The notes below the pieces were generated by a model. That model saw only the letters and a list, made by a program, of their open reading frames with translations. It had not been told where the DNA came from and ran no database searches. From Rhynochetos jubatus (taxonomy: Eukaryota > Chordata > Aves > Eurypygiformes > Rhynochetidae), in the NCBI GenBank assembly GCA_027574665.1, contig CM050648.1, positions 62,704,863 through 62,768,862 of the forward strand: a stretch of 64,000 nt of DNA, in the 5' to 3' direction. The position numbers were made by a program, and so were the translations under genes. Numbering within the stretch: the stretch's first letter is position 1; each line of letters begins with the position of its first letter. Shown one piece after another: positions 12,601 to 25,100 of the stretch.

Positions 12601-15121
12601 ATTAGGGCGAAATGGTTACTTCAGGTAACACGGGTATATTGGCAACTGATGCATAAATTTATAACCCTGGTCTGTCCCTCACTTTTCCCAGGCTTATCAA
12701 TATTCAGAGTTTTCAAGATTGGCAGGAGCAGAGAGTGACTTACATCTTGCTACTAGCAAAGGAACACATCAAATGCTGAAAAACCCCTCTCTCAACCACC
12801 TTATTTCAGCACTTAGTGGCACATGTCACCTGGATAACATCCATTTATCTTCCGGTTTAAAGATCAAAAGCTCTCTGTCTGTTTTCACAGCGCCCTGAAT
12901 TTGGGAGCTTGATCCCACTAAACCTGTTTGCTGGTTTAAGGCCCAATTACTAGTCACAGGGAGGAGTGAAATCTTCAGATAAGGTGACCCCATGCTGAGA
13001 TAATTCAAAGGGAATCAGTCACACCACTTCAAGCTGACACTTTTTTTTTTGCTTGAAATGTGGCTCTCTGAAAACTGAGTGTTTCTGGGAAAAGCTCACT
13101 CTTTGCTTGCAGGATTCACCTAAAGCCTCAGCTGTATGAGTTACATCATCTTTCTAATATCTCCACAGAGCATCTCCTCACTTCCCAGCTAAGAAAGAGC
13201 AAGTCTAGGTAGATAAAAAGTGTGTTTACACGTGGCTAGGAGGGCTGCACGCTGGTGAAGGATCTGACATCCCTGACACCTTTATATTCAGCTGAAATCA
13301 CTCACAAGGTACTAAATAGGGAGTTTGGAATCCTTAAGTCCATGGTGTTCCAGAGTTAGGTTCTCTTATATGAGTTCTTGACGTAACTACTGCTTTGAGA
13401 ATGGAGGTATGTGCTGCCTGGAGCAATACTTTTAATAATAACTTTACCCGAACAGTGAATGATCAGGTAGGCTAAAGCAGACTTACTGCAAGTGGAGAAC
13501 CTGAGGCTGACATCAGTATACCTGTAGTTGTCTAAATGTGACAGGAGAACTGTGTCCATTTCACTATGCCATTATCCTGTGCTAAATTACCTGCACAGGG
13601 GGTTGTGTGCGCTCCTCTGGTAGGCTTTTGTTGTGGCCAGTTTCCCCAGAGGTATCAACACGAAAATAAACAATCCCAGTCTCTGTAGCCTTAATGAGGG
13701 AAAGCACCATGGGAAAATCAGGGGACATCAGAATATGGGTTTTGGTTGCTGTGTGCTTTTCTGTAATCTAAGACATTGACCTGTGACATAAGAAATACAA
13801 AAAAACCCAGAACACCCACAACCCTGCTAAACAAAGTGGGTTTGTGTTTTGATAAGGAGGCACAGCAACTAAACTCTGGTATTTTTTTTTCATATAGAGA
13901 AGAAAAATGGTACCTCTAAATTTTTAGTATTTTGTTAGGGGAAGTTTCCATGGAATTGCATGTCGTGGATTGAGATAATGGATATCCAGCTGTACCATCT
14001 ACTGTGTGTCTCGGCATGGAGGAAACAACCAAAGGGTACAGTGTGGTCATGCAAGTGAATGCGAACCGAAAGCAATCTGTGTGTCAGACTGGTGTGGTTT
14101 GTGCTTCGGAGTCAGTTTGAAAACCCGGAGTTGTTGGTGAGGCTGCCCAGTAGCGTTCCTCTACTAGGGATGGATTTGGGATGATCAGTTTGGGGTGAGC
14201 CTTGGAGAGGGGCCTGGAGCCCTGCAGTGGGGAGCAGCACCTGTAGTGTGGATCCATGTCCAATGCGTTGCTATCAGGTGGGGCTGCAAGCTAAGGGAGC
14301 AAACGGGGCTGCCCTAACAGTCAGCTCAGTGTGGCAGGGAGAAACCAGCGCCTTCTCTCAAAGGTAGGGGACTATAACCTCATATTCAGGGGCATAAGCA
14401 GGAATCCCTCATTAAAAACAGATGAAAAGCAATGATGGTGCTAGTGTTGCTCACCTGGAGCAGAGTCTTGTTGCTCAAGCATGCGTCCAGGTAATGTATA
14501 TCCGAGATGTGATTTCCTTCCTGGCCTGAAGGAGAGAGTGTATAATTTATTGCAAATGGAGAGAAGATAATTTTCTTCCTGGTCAAGCTGTGTCCCCTTT
14601 AAAGACTGGCTTCCAGGCAAGAGGAGAGGAGCACAGGGTGGACTGTTGTTAGTGGTGCTGTGTTTGCATTTGATCTTTCATAGCTAATGCCCTAAATGCA
14701 TTATTATTATTATCATCATGGGATTTCCTCTGTTTCTCTATTTCAGTTTAGCCAAAATCTTAATTCCCTCTGAAGTGGAGTGAGGGGATGCAAACTTCAT
14801 ACATCTTTGTGAATGATTTCAAATATTTCAACCAAAATTTCATAATTCATATAAGGATTTAGGCACTTGGACTGCAGGGATTAAAGACTAACATCCAAAC
14901 CAGTGATTTTTTAGAACTGTCATTTGCTTAGAAGCTGAGATATAAAAATATTCTCTCTGAAAGTTTGGGTTCCTATAGTATAAAAAAATGCAAGGCCATC
15001 ATTGCCTTTTAAGCCATGTCAAGGCACATGCTACACTTGTTGAAAGGCGCTTGACAGATGAGAAACGTCTCTGCTTGAAAAGATTGTAACGAAGAGAGCA
15101 AGAATACATGTCTGTAGGGAA
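9693..15121. other. Intergenic DNA, no gene recognised
   Basis: A long AT-rich stretch with small unrelated open frames (all under 170 codons), poly-T runs (for example 11546-11559, 13041-13050) and no recognisable coding exon, RNA gene or repeat family. A short ATT/ATC microsatellite lies at about 14700-14719. Confidence 0.4.
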
Positions 15122-15159
15122 AGTATTTTATGTATAAAATACTCATTCCTGGAATGAGT
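15122..15159. repeat. Two overlapping perfect palindromes
   Basis: The first palindrome, 15122-15143, has 10-base arms (AGTATTTTAT / ATAAAATACT) around GT. The second, 15141-15159, has 9-base arms (ACTCATTCC / GGAATGAGT) around one T. They share the bases ACT. Their function, if any, is unknown. Confidence 0.85.
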
Positions 15160-15589
15160 AGGGAACTATTTTCCACAGAAGTTTTAATTAAGTTTACAGC
15201 ACCTCAGCCAAAGACCCTGATCCGCTAGCCACGGATCTGCTTCTGTTGTTAGCAGGCTCAGTCCCTATGTGCAGGCATTTCATAAGATGTCCAGGTATGA
15301 ATTAGTTTTTTAACCAAAGGCACCAGCCTTGTAATTAGCCGTGTCTCTTTGTGCTGAGATGCTAGAACGTCTTCACAAAACGGCCCATTGATAGCACGTG
15401 AATGGTGCAGAGCCTCGGCTTAATGGGCACCCAAACTGGGCTCCCACTGCACGTGCTTTACCCTTGGTGTCGTCAGTGGCACTTCAACAGAAGAGATGTG
15501 CTATGAAATACATTACTCCTCCTTAAGGGGAGGTCACAGAGAGTTTGCAATGGTAATGTCTGCTGACATGAGGTGCAACAGTAGTGCGT

Positions 15590-15648
15590 GAATGTATGTG
15601 TATATATAGCTTATACATACATATATAAATTCATATGTATATAAACAG
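15590..15648. repeat. AT-rich imperfect inverted repeat
   Basis: A run of alternating TATA/TATG/CATA steps (GTATGTGTATATATAGC, then TTATACATACATATATA) that can fold back on itself with mismatches. It is a simple-sequence derivative. Confidence 0.6.
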
Positions 15649-15649
15649 T

Positions 15650-18600
15650 GGGTTCCTTTATTTTTAAGGTATTTAAGAGTGACTTGTATTTGCTAAGAGA
15701 ATAACCTCTCTGCTTGTTTTGGCTTTTTCCCAAATACACTTCAACTACAGGAGGTCTGCAGTGGAAAAATACTCCTAGGCCTTTCTTCAGAGGCTGCTGC
15801 TCCTGAACACCCAGCCGAGATGCAGAAGCCAGCAAAGTGTCAAACTGAGCTAACTTTGTGGTAGTCCAGACGCGTACCTTGAGGGACACAGTGCGCGCCA
15901 CCACCTCAGCGGCTTGTGCCCTGCCTCTGCCAACTCCTGGACCTCACAGAAAGGAGGGAGGAGGCAGCCTGAAGAGCTGCATAAACATGAGTACGGCATG
16001 GTTAGTATCAACGTCACCCCTTGAACTCATAAAGCCAATCTCCGGTGTCTGTTTGGGAGTGACTGTGAGTTAGCTGGATAAAACCCTCACCCGCCCGAAG
16101 AGCATTAATCACTCCAAAGGGAATGCTGCTGTTATTCGGCTGAGCAAAGCCGTCTGAAAGATATCAAGATGGGAATAACCTCTTGCCATCTCTTCAGTGT
16201 GATTAATAACTGAAAACACTGCTGTTTGATCATTGAGCAAAATGAATTTACAGTTTTGCTCTTGGGAAAACAGGACAGTCTCCTACCTCAGCATTCAGTG
16301 CAGTGTAGTGGAAAAAGTGCTGGGCAAGAAGAACTTGTTTGTTCCTCTCCAGGGTGTATCCTTTAAAGCCTGCCTGCTTGGAGATCTGTGTACAAAGAAC
16401 TTGCTCTCACCCAGCAGTGAGAAGGCTTCGTGTTACTGGTCTTCCTTTCACAGAGTATCTTGAATCCATGTGGTCCTGCTTCTGTAAGGTGCTGAACATT
16501 GCTGCTGCTTACAGAGGACAGTCGCTGGCCACCAAACCTCTGTGCGACCTCTTGCCTGGGTATGAGGGTCTTTTCCAAATTAACCTCCTCCTGCTGATGT
16601 ACCCACATGCGATTATCAATGTTCAGGCAACAACTATTAATTCAGGGTCTTAAGGGTCTCTACCTCTCTGCCAGTGCAATCTCGCTCCGCTGTCTGACAA
16701 GATTTTGCAGTGGGAAATACTGCTTAACTTGGGTTAATCCCAGGTTTTGGGATCAGTTGTGATTATATCAGAAGATGATGGCTAAAAATACTCTTCAAGC
16801 TACAGAGTGAAGTGGGAAGGAGTAAGGAGGTGAAAGGGCTTTCTACTGCTGCACAGGGAGCAGAAGTAGACATCCTCATAGGGAAGAGATATTTTGGGAA
16901 TTGTGTGAAGGGGCCTCTCCATTCCACGTTTATACTTCTAGGGATAATCACAGTTTAAAGTTGTGTGAAGGCTGTATGTTGAGAAATGACACTAAACTGC
17001 AATAATAACCAGGTACCACTGATTATGACATTCCCCTTTTCCTGAAATACTCCTTCAAGGAATGAAAAATAGCTGGCTTGAGTTAGAGGTAATTGCTTAT
17101 AGAGTGACAGCATGGAAAACCATCGTAACATTTTTCTGTTTATGAAATACTTCTCCCCACAGCATATTTCCTGCATGTATGCTCAAGCTTAATACTGTAG
17201 ATCCTTAAGATAGTTTTTCAATTAAGGTAACAATTAAGGCAGACCAGTTTTGCTGAAGTGTCAGTGGAAGTAAGTTAATCTTATTTGTATCATCATCTCT
17301 GTAACCAACTGAGGACGCTGCCCTGATGTGGTAATAGAAACACAATGTAGACCAACTCTACCCTGGATAGCTTGCATTTTCAAAGGAAATGAGAAACAAA
17401 GACACCGACACTTTTTTCTTTATCCCATTTTTAGTTCTGTTTTTATTTTCCTAGAATTGATCTATTTCATCCTGCTTAAACACTTATTGCATTCCAAAGA
17501 GAAGTTGGCCATGCCAGCACTCAGCCAAACTATTCAAGTAGGTTCTTTAATCTTTCCTCATAAGTTAGCCCTTCTTGCAGTTAATAAACTACCATCAAAG
17601 AGTGTTTTTATTAAGGAGATAAAGCTGACTGCATTTTAAAAGGCTTCTCAACAATGTTGGCAATGTTTATGATACTCCGTAAATGGAATAATGACCATAA
17701 AAACCATAAATCTCTTACACTGTGGACCCTAAACCTTGTTCCAAGTTATAGGTTATAAAATAAGGAGCAATTAGCAATGAAATAATAAGCTACAAAGTAA
17801 TCATCATTCTTTTTTTTTTTTCCACAGTAGTATAGCTTCTCAGTAGTATAAAGTGATAAATAAATAATTGAATGACTATTTCTAATCTCACTCCTACTAT
17901 TGTAATTCAGGAGTAACTCCAGTGTGAAACATTTAAAATTAGGATTGAGGAAGCAGGATTCACGTAGAAATAGAATTATTTGAAATAAATGCAAATAAAC
18001 CTTTAGTTTCCCCTCAAGTTTTGCATTTCATTTGCAAAACCGTTTTTTAATCAAAAGAAGTACTTAAGAGAAGGTCTTTGTAAGGCTCTGAGGCAGGACT
18101 TTGACCTCCCTCTGAAGACTGATGCTTGTTGCTGAATCTTATCACGTGAATAGTGGTCCTTTCAGAATGGGCAGAGGATCATAAAGATAGAAACTTGTAT
18201 GCAAACACAAGCACCTACAATCAGAAATTTGCTATAAATTCAGAGGCCCTCTGGTATAGAAGAACTGGCAGCAAGACGATGATGAGTCTTTCCACACCTT
18301 AGTGAGTACAACACACTTAAATGTGGATGTCAGATGCCATCCCAGAAAGTCAGAACGTAGTAAATATTCTTCATGTACATTGCAGTTTTCCCTTTGGTGC
18401 CCACTGTCTGTTAAGGGCGTTAGGAACTAGATCAGTAGCTCAGTCTTACATACTAGTGCACGTAGTTTGATACAGGAGGCTGTACCTCCCACGGTTCTTC
18501 CCTATTAGCCTTTTTGGTATGAAAAGAGCAGAAGACAATGTTGTCTTTCCAAGAAAAGGATCCTTTGATAGCACTGTTTGTCTGACTGCAAACCAATGAG

Positions 18601-21600
18601 CAGTCAAGCTCAGAAAATTTTCTTAAGTAAATAGTGAATTACTTCTCAGTGAGCACAGAGTGACATACTACTTCCTGGGAGAAATCCTTCTCCTTAACAG
18701 AAATGTATTCTCTTCCAGTTTTCAAATCAACATGTAATAAACAAAAGCCATCTCTTTTCCCCAAGTCAAGTCCTCTAAAATACCATTGTAAAGCTGCAAT
18801 GCTGATCAGCAATGCCCAAGGGCTTTCTGATGCTGGGATTCCTGCTAGGATCTGGGACGTCCAGGGAGAAAAGGAGGAGGAAAAAGAGATGGGAAAATTT
18901 CTCATGGCTTGATGTGGCAGTGATTTGGATATCCTGCTTTGATTCTTATATCATAGAGAAGCACACTTAAACACCTAAACCAAAAGTTAAAGATTAACTT
19001 AAAAGTAACCCTTCATAACCGCAGAATTATCAGTGAGCTGAGATAAAATATCTCTGTTTAGCAGGTGGAGGAGAAGATCTTTCCACTTCAAGCTCTCTTC
19101 ACCAGCCCTAAAGGCAGCTGCAAAACAAGAGCACAGAGAGGTAAGGACTTTCTTTTCTAATACCACCTGTAATATAGCAAAGCAGAACTGAGGAGTAGGG
19201 TCCCATTCTTTTCCTCTACAGCTTGAGCAAGAAAGGCAGGGTCCGTCACCGACATTCTCTGAAACGCCTAAGGCAGCTCGTATTGCGACACTCCGTAAGA
19301 GCTGACTGCTGCAAACAGCACTGGGGCGTGCAGTGTCCCTGCCAGGCCTCACCTATGCTTCTCACCGAACGTTTTCACTGCTGTTACACAATTTATTGGG
19401 TTTGATGACATTTCTCTAATCATCTCTAAATGCAGTCAGGCTCTGAGCGGGCGTTCATCCCCCTGCACGTGTCTGGATCTCCACAGCTCCTGGTTGTTGC
19501 AAGGGCAGTGGCTGCCTGTGTTCAGGGCTTTGCTGGAGAACTGCCACGAGAAGAGTCGTCCTCCTTCTCCTCCTCCAAGCGTCTAACCTAGTCACCTGGA
19601 GAGGTGACTGAGGCTTGATTGCCTGCTTCCACCCAAGGTAGGCCACTTGTGAATGTTGTTAAATAATAACCCATTTATCTCTCATCTTCCTTGATGGTGA
19701 TTGCTTAGAGGGAATGTTCCTTTCAACAGAGCCCACTGTTGGTTTGGTGGATCGGGCCTACTGCCGTGCACGTCTTTATCTCCTTTCCTCTCAAGTGTTC
19801 TTTGTATAATTTGCAAACTAGGCAACTTCTGAGTTCGTTTTTCGCTGGGGTGGTTGCAAAATGTTCAGTTTTCATTGGCATCCCTCCAACACGCACACCC
19901 CTCGAGTGCTGCCTCACAGGAAGGAAGGCACGTGAGGTATGCGCTTCCGGAACAGCGAGGAGGGCAGCAAAGCACGTTCAGGAGCTGCTCCTCAAATGTT
20001 TGAAGGTTTAGTTGATATTTTATCAAAGGTTCACCCTAGTTAAAGAGTCAACTTGGATTTCTTGTTAAATCATGCCATATGAACTCTAAGTTTTCTTTAA
20101 ACAGTACTGAAAGAGATGGAAGTGAGACAGAATGTTCTTACTACGAAGCAATGAAGGAAGAGAAACTGCGTGATGACTGTCATGCACTGTTTCTAAAACC
20201 AGACGTACTACATTTTTCAATAAAGCCGCAACTGCTCTTTAAAATGAGATCAAATAAAATACACTCGAAATTGAACACTGAAGTCTTCGTTTGATTTTTC
20301 TCCTCTCTCACCATTATCATCCTTTCAAATCATTTTTCCCCCCTTTGTAACACTGAGCTATTTTAGCCCGGCCTAAAATCTTTCTCTTGCTTTATTGAAC
20401 CAACTCCCTCTTCTGCACAAGCTTCTCGGCTGCGAACCAAATGCTTTCTAGCAGCATTGTCTTCATCAGCAGTGCATTAACATGACGTTCCATCTGCTAT
20501 TCCCCTCCCTCCCTCAAGTACAGCACAACGTAGCTGCTACCTAATTTCTTGTTTGAATTGTTAGTATTTGGTGTGCTCTGCTGCTTTGGAGGACTCTGTA
20601 AGTATCTCTTCACGTTCGTTTTTCAAACTTTGCCGCTGTTCATGCTTGGTTTTGTTTATGAAGGCAACTATCTTTGTGATAGTCTATAAGGTTTTTATTG
20701 AAGTCTCTCCATTTCAAAAAATATCACAGAACGATTTCAATTATTCCTAGGATGTTTAACCTGTTTGAATGTTGAGGGTTTTTTTTTCCTCCACGGCATT
20801 TTAGTTTCCTTGTTTCGTGTTATTAAACAGTTAAAAGCTAATGAAATATGACTCAGACATTCACTTCTTGTCTGCATCTTTCCAGGTTCTTTGCACGTAA
20901 CACGGATAAAAAGAGGAAGGTACCATAGCACATGTCCCCACATATGAGCAGCCTTTTTGTGATTCTAACCTTCATGTAATATTAAAAGATGTGTTTCTTC
21001 AAGTCACTGTAAAGTGCAAACTACATATACTCATGCTTTTTAGAGTGAAAATGCATGAAATTCAGCAAAAACTGAATATTTGAACAGAAAGAGGGACAAT
21101 CGTATATGATGGAGACACTGATGAACTCTGTTCATCAGGGATCAACCACCATGACTCCATCCTGGGAGTTCTAGTCTTGTCTGCTCTGTGCAGCCCGGGA
21201 ATTCCTCCTGACCATGGCTGTGATCTCACTCCTACGTGCTCTCGCGCTCTGTAAAACGGACCGTGGTTGCCAAATACGTGCAGCCACTTGCACAGTCCAA
21301 GGCTGGAAGAAATAGCCAGGCTGGGGATAAGTTTGGGGTGCCTCTTGCAAAACCCCTCTTGTTAAGCCTTACCTGCGGAAGCTCTGTCCAAAGATGGCTG
21401 TAAACCTAAGCTTCCAAAACCCCCAAACCTCATGCTTCACCACTTCTTTGTTGCTAAATCCCAGAAGCTGCTTTGTCTCTCTGAAATGTCCTAAAATTGT
21501 TTTCATGCTTGCTTCAAAAATTCCCATAATAATGCCTTTTGGTTTAGGCCACATGGCTGCTGCTGTGACTAACGATAGGAATAGCTGAAGGAGGTGCTTG

Positions 21601-21800
21601 AGTAGATACACCTCCCAGAGGTAAGGTTTACCTTTTTATGGAGAAAACAATGTGAGAAGAAAATGATACTTTGATCATCACTTGAGGTGCAGGGCTTCCC
21701 CTCCCCCACCCCCCCAAGTATTGGTATTTAAATAATATTCCTAGATTTATATAATATGCCTACGTTTAATCTCTCCATCCTAAAAATCCCTCCCAAATTT
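15650..21800. other. Intergenic DNA upstream of CNDP1, no gene recognised
   Basis: Open frames up to about 117 codons occur on both strands around 16.3 and 19.0-19.9 kb, but none has a start context, splice sites and a protein-like composition together. AATAAA signals near 20219 and 20254 have no identified gene upstream. Distal regulatory DNA for CNDP1 may lie here, but I see no clear element. Confidence 0.4.
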
Positions 21801-22076
21801 GTATTTTCCTGTCTCAGTTGACAAGTCACCTCCGTAGCAGTGTTTTGCACCTTCGCTGTCGTGCAGTGCTGGCATTTGGTCTCTTCCAATACCAGTGTTT
21901 CCAGTGTCAGCAGATGTCAGGAACGGGGCACTGGGGCTTACACCTACTGCCACAGGCCTTCTCAGCGCCTCACTTCAGAGTGAGCTGTGTCACAGGCAGT
22001 GTGGATGCAACCTTGCTTGCAAGGGAAGGTTGGAAAACGGGGCCCATCCTTCACACAGCCAGGATCTCCTGCCAAA

Positions 22077-22134
22077 ATGAACAACATTGCCTTCCTCTTG
22101 TTCATCACGCTTGGGTTTTCAATCTTTCTTCTCT
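22077..22134 (+). CDS. CNDP1: CNDP1 coding exon 1, signal sequence
   Basis: ATG in the context GCCAAAATGA opens a strongly hydrophobic segment, [17 protein letters not shown] followed by leucines, which fits a signal peptide. The exon is inferred to end after 58 nt (phase 1) at the weak donor TCT|GTCAGA. Joining to exon 2 then gives a run of leucines before EMEIFQYID, much like the leucine run of human CNDP1. A possible alternative donor, ACC|GTAGCC at about 22169, is out of phase with exon 2. Transcript data would be needed to fix this boundary. Confidence 0.65.
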
Positions 22135-25100
22135 GTCAGAGAAACATAATTGAAATTATGAATATTACCGTAGCCTATCACCTCAGCAATGCATCAAAGT
22201 TCAGGAGTTATGGATGGACCTGCAACTGCACATTTAGTTATCAATATAGAGTATTTTTAGAATCAGAGCGTTGGGTTTTCACCTTGGAGTCCCTCCCGCT
22301 GCACAGCCCAATACAGCAGCTATTCTGAATTTAGCCATCCGAGTATTGCTCTGCTAACACTGATCCACGAAACTCCAGTAAGTGCTTCAAGGAAACAGGA
22401 AGGGAAAACTGCAGGAAGGAAGAAAACCACTTTCAAATATTTTATGGTTTTTAAATCTTCACTCATCTTGTCAAAAACAAGATGGCAGAGAGGTTTGCAA
22501 GTATTAAATGACTTCTGCACTTATGAAGTGTTTCAGTATTGACACTGTTCTTATTCAACTACAAAAGCTATTTGTTTTCTTAATACTCTCTGGTGTCAGG
22601 ATTGTTTTCCCTTATTCATGTACAATAGGCAATGTGTGTCAGTGCATCCATTTTTCCCCCTCTTTCTGGCAATGAAGAAAAAGATGAGTCCACTGGGCCA
22701 GTGGTGTGTATTGGTGTTTGCAAGACTTCCCCTGGGATTGTCTTCCCAGAACATGCAATTTGAGGTTTGTGCATTGAAAAGTGATGCAACGAATGTTCCT
22801 TCAGAAAGTGTGTCCCCTAATTTACTTCTAAAGCAGAAATTGTAAAGCTGTTTACTCTTTGGCCATTTTGTCACTTCTTTCTTTCAGAAACTTGATCATG
22901 AGCCGATTTCAGGTTTTATGTGATAAAATAATTCAGGTATACATTCTCCTGGTTTGAAGGACTTAAATGAGACTTAAATAGGCTCAGCATTCCGCAGGTG
23001 TCTATGCTTTCTAGTGCTGACGAGTAGTGCGTATTGAGGATGTCTCTAACACCTTGAATTTTATCCTTAACTTCCAGATAGCATCCATCTCAGCCCTGTG
23101 CTACTCTTTAAGGCCAGGAATGTCCTCATCATGCTCTTCAGTGTTGGAGATGGAGATCTTCCAGTACATTGACGCACATCAAAATGACTTCATCAAGGTA
23201 GGAAATGGACTGCAGCGAAGTGACAGAACTGGTGCCCTGGAGGCCTGTGCTCTTTGCCCCTAAGGTAATGATCAGGGTTCCAGGTCTGGCATCAGGCATG
23301 CTGCATGTGCTTCACAAAGCAATGCTGTGAGGGGACAGTCTGTCCTGGGGACCCTCAGGGTGGAAGAGGGATTTGCACGGATCCCCATAGACCAGGTGGC
23401 TTTGGGCATCCTTGGAGTGTATGCAGGGAGGCTCCACTGAGCCAAAACGCACCCACATGGGAGAAGCAAGCCAGATAGGATGGTCTCTCAGTTGCTTTAC
23501 ATCAGAACTGATTTTTTGTAGGTTTACTCTTGACAAGGAGAGAAGTCATATTCCCATGCCGGTTTGTGTGTTCAGTTTGTCAGCTCCCTGGGAAAAGGCA
23601 GAAACAGGGACATAATCAGTCTAGTCAGTATCAGTTATGCTTTAAAACAATGAGCACTTCTGAATCCGCACGAGGATCATCCATATAATTCGGACATAAT
23701 GCAATTTCTGCAGTGCAAACTGTTGGGCAGCATCTAGTCTAACTCCTTTTCCACTGGGTTTTAGATCCAGGGTCAACACTGTGAATGCCCGAGTGTGGGC
23801 ACTCAGGCACACCCTGTTTAAAGAAAATCAGGACACTCAACCTGGGGACCCACCTAAGCAATTCCTCTTCATTCTGAAGCCTTTTCTCGTGGGGAGTGAA
23901 GTGCTTGGACAGGACACCATGCTGCCAACAAGGGAAGCACCGAACTGCATGGCCCCTGTTGCCATTGTGTCAGGGAGCTCGGCAGAAGAGATGGCACTGG
24001 AGGTGCATGGTTTAGGCACAAAAAAGGTGATCTTGGCTCCTGGCAAATCTTTACCTGTTGGGGAAAAAAGAATTAGCATCCATGACATTGCTGTGATGGG
24101 ATAGGAATGAAATCGTCTTTCAGTGTGACGCTTCTTGTGTTCAAAGGCCAAACACTGCAGCGTCCTGGGTGGTTTAACTGCACTTCTTTCCGTCCTGTAC
24201 AGGATCTTAAGGAATGGGTGGCGGTGGAAAGCGATTCTGTTCAACCAGATCTGAGGAAAGAAGTAATACGAATGATGACAGTGGCAGCAGAGAGACTGGC
24301 AGCACTGGGAGCCACAATTAACTTAGTAAACCTGGGGTCGCATCAGGTACCTGTCTCATTCTCGTATTTAAAACACTGTATTTGCACATGTGGTACATCC
24401 TGTGCTATGTATATGCATAGTACGTTATGACTTACTGAAATTTTTGGTATCTAGATAACGATTTATCAATAGTCCCGTGGCTACATGATACCTGCTGGAA
24501 TCAGTTCCTCCTCAGACTGTCTGCCCACAGTCTTGTGAGACTACACACACAATCCAAATGGAAAAAGATGTTACCTGCATAGCAGTGACAGTTTGACACC
24601 TTAACTGAAGGAAAGAAGTTTGCAAAAATAAAGGGCCTGAGTTTTTTACATTCTTCCAGATACAGAAGCATGGCAGTTAATGCATCAGTTCATCACCAAA
24701 ACCTTTAAAGGGGGGAGGTGACTTTTATAAGGAAGGTATTGCCAGACAGAAAGGATTTACTGTCTTGAGCATCGTCTTTGGTTTGGGGAGCTTCTGAAAA
24801 ACACTCCAAGCCATTTTCTTAATGATTGTTGGAAAGGGCAAGCAGGAGTTAACCTGTGAGAAATCGGTCTCCAGTTTACTTTCCTGCCCCGGGCTGTTAG
24901 GTTTCTGTTCTCAGAGGAATTCCAAAGTTCATTTACAGTGACACCCTTTCTCTTCTGCTGAGGCTTCTGGGGAAGATAGAGCCTTAGCACAAGGACCTTG
25001 CAGCACAGTTATACTTTAATATTTCAGGTTACATCATTTACTAGTTGTAGTGAATGCATTCAAAATTAAAACCTTATCACGCACTTGGCATGCAGGTATG

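Noticed and set aside
16233-16653. Overlapping frames of 76-104 codons upstream of CNDP1
   Set aside because: Two + frames and one minus frame overlap with no recognisable protein, splice support or poly(A) signal; most likely chance.
18999-19352. 117-codon minus-strand frame
   Set aside because: The peptide has no recognisable motif, and a + frame overlaps it; no supporting signals.
23781-24104. 107-codon frame in CNDP1 intron 2
   Set aside because: No domain, no splice or start evidence, and the opposite strand is also open over the same bases.
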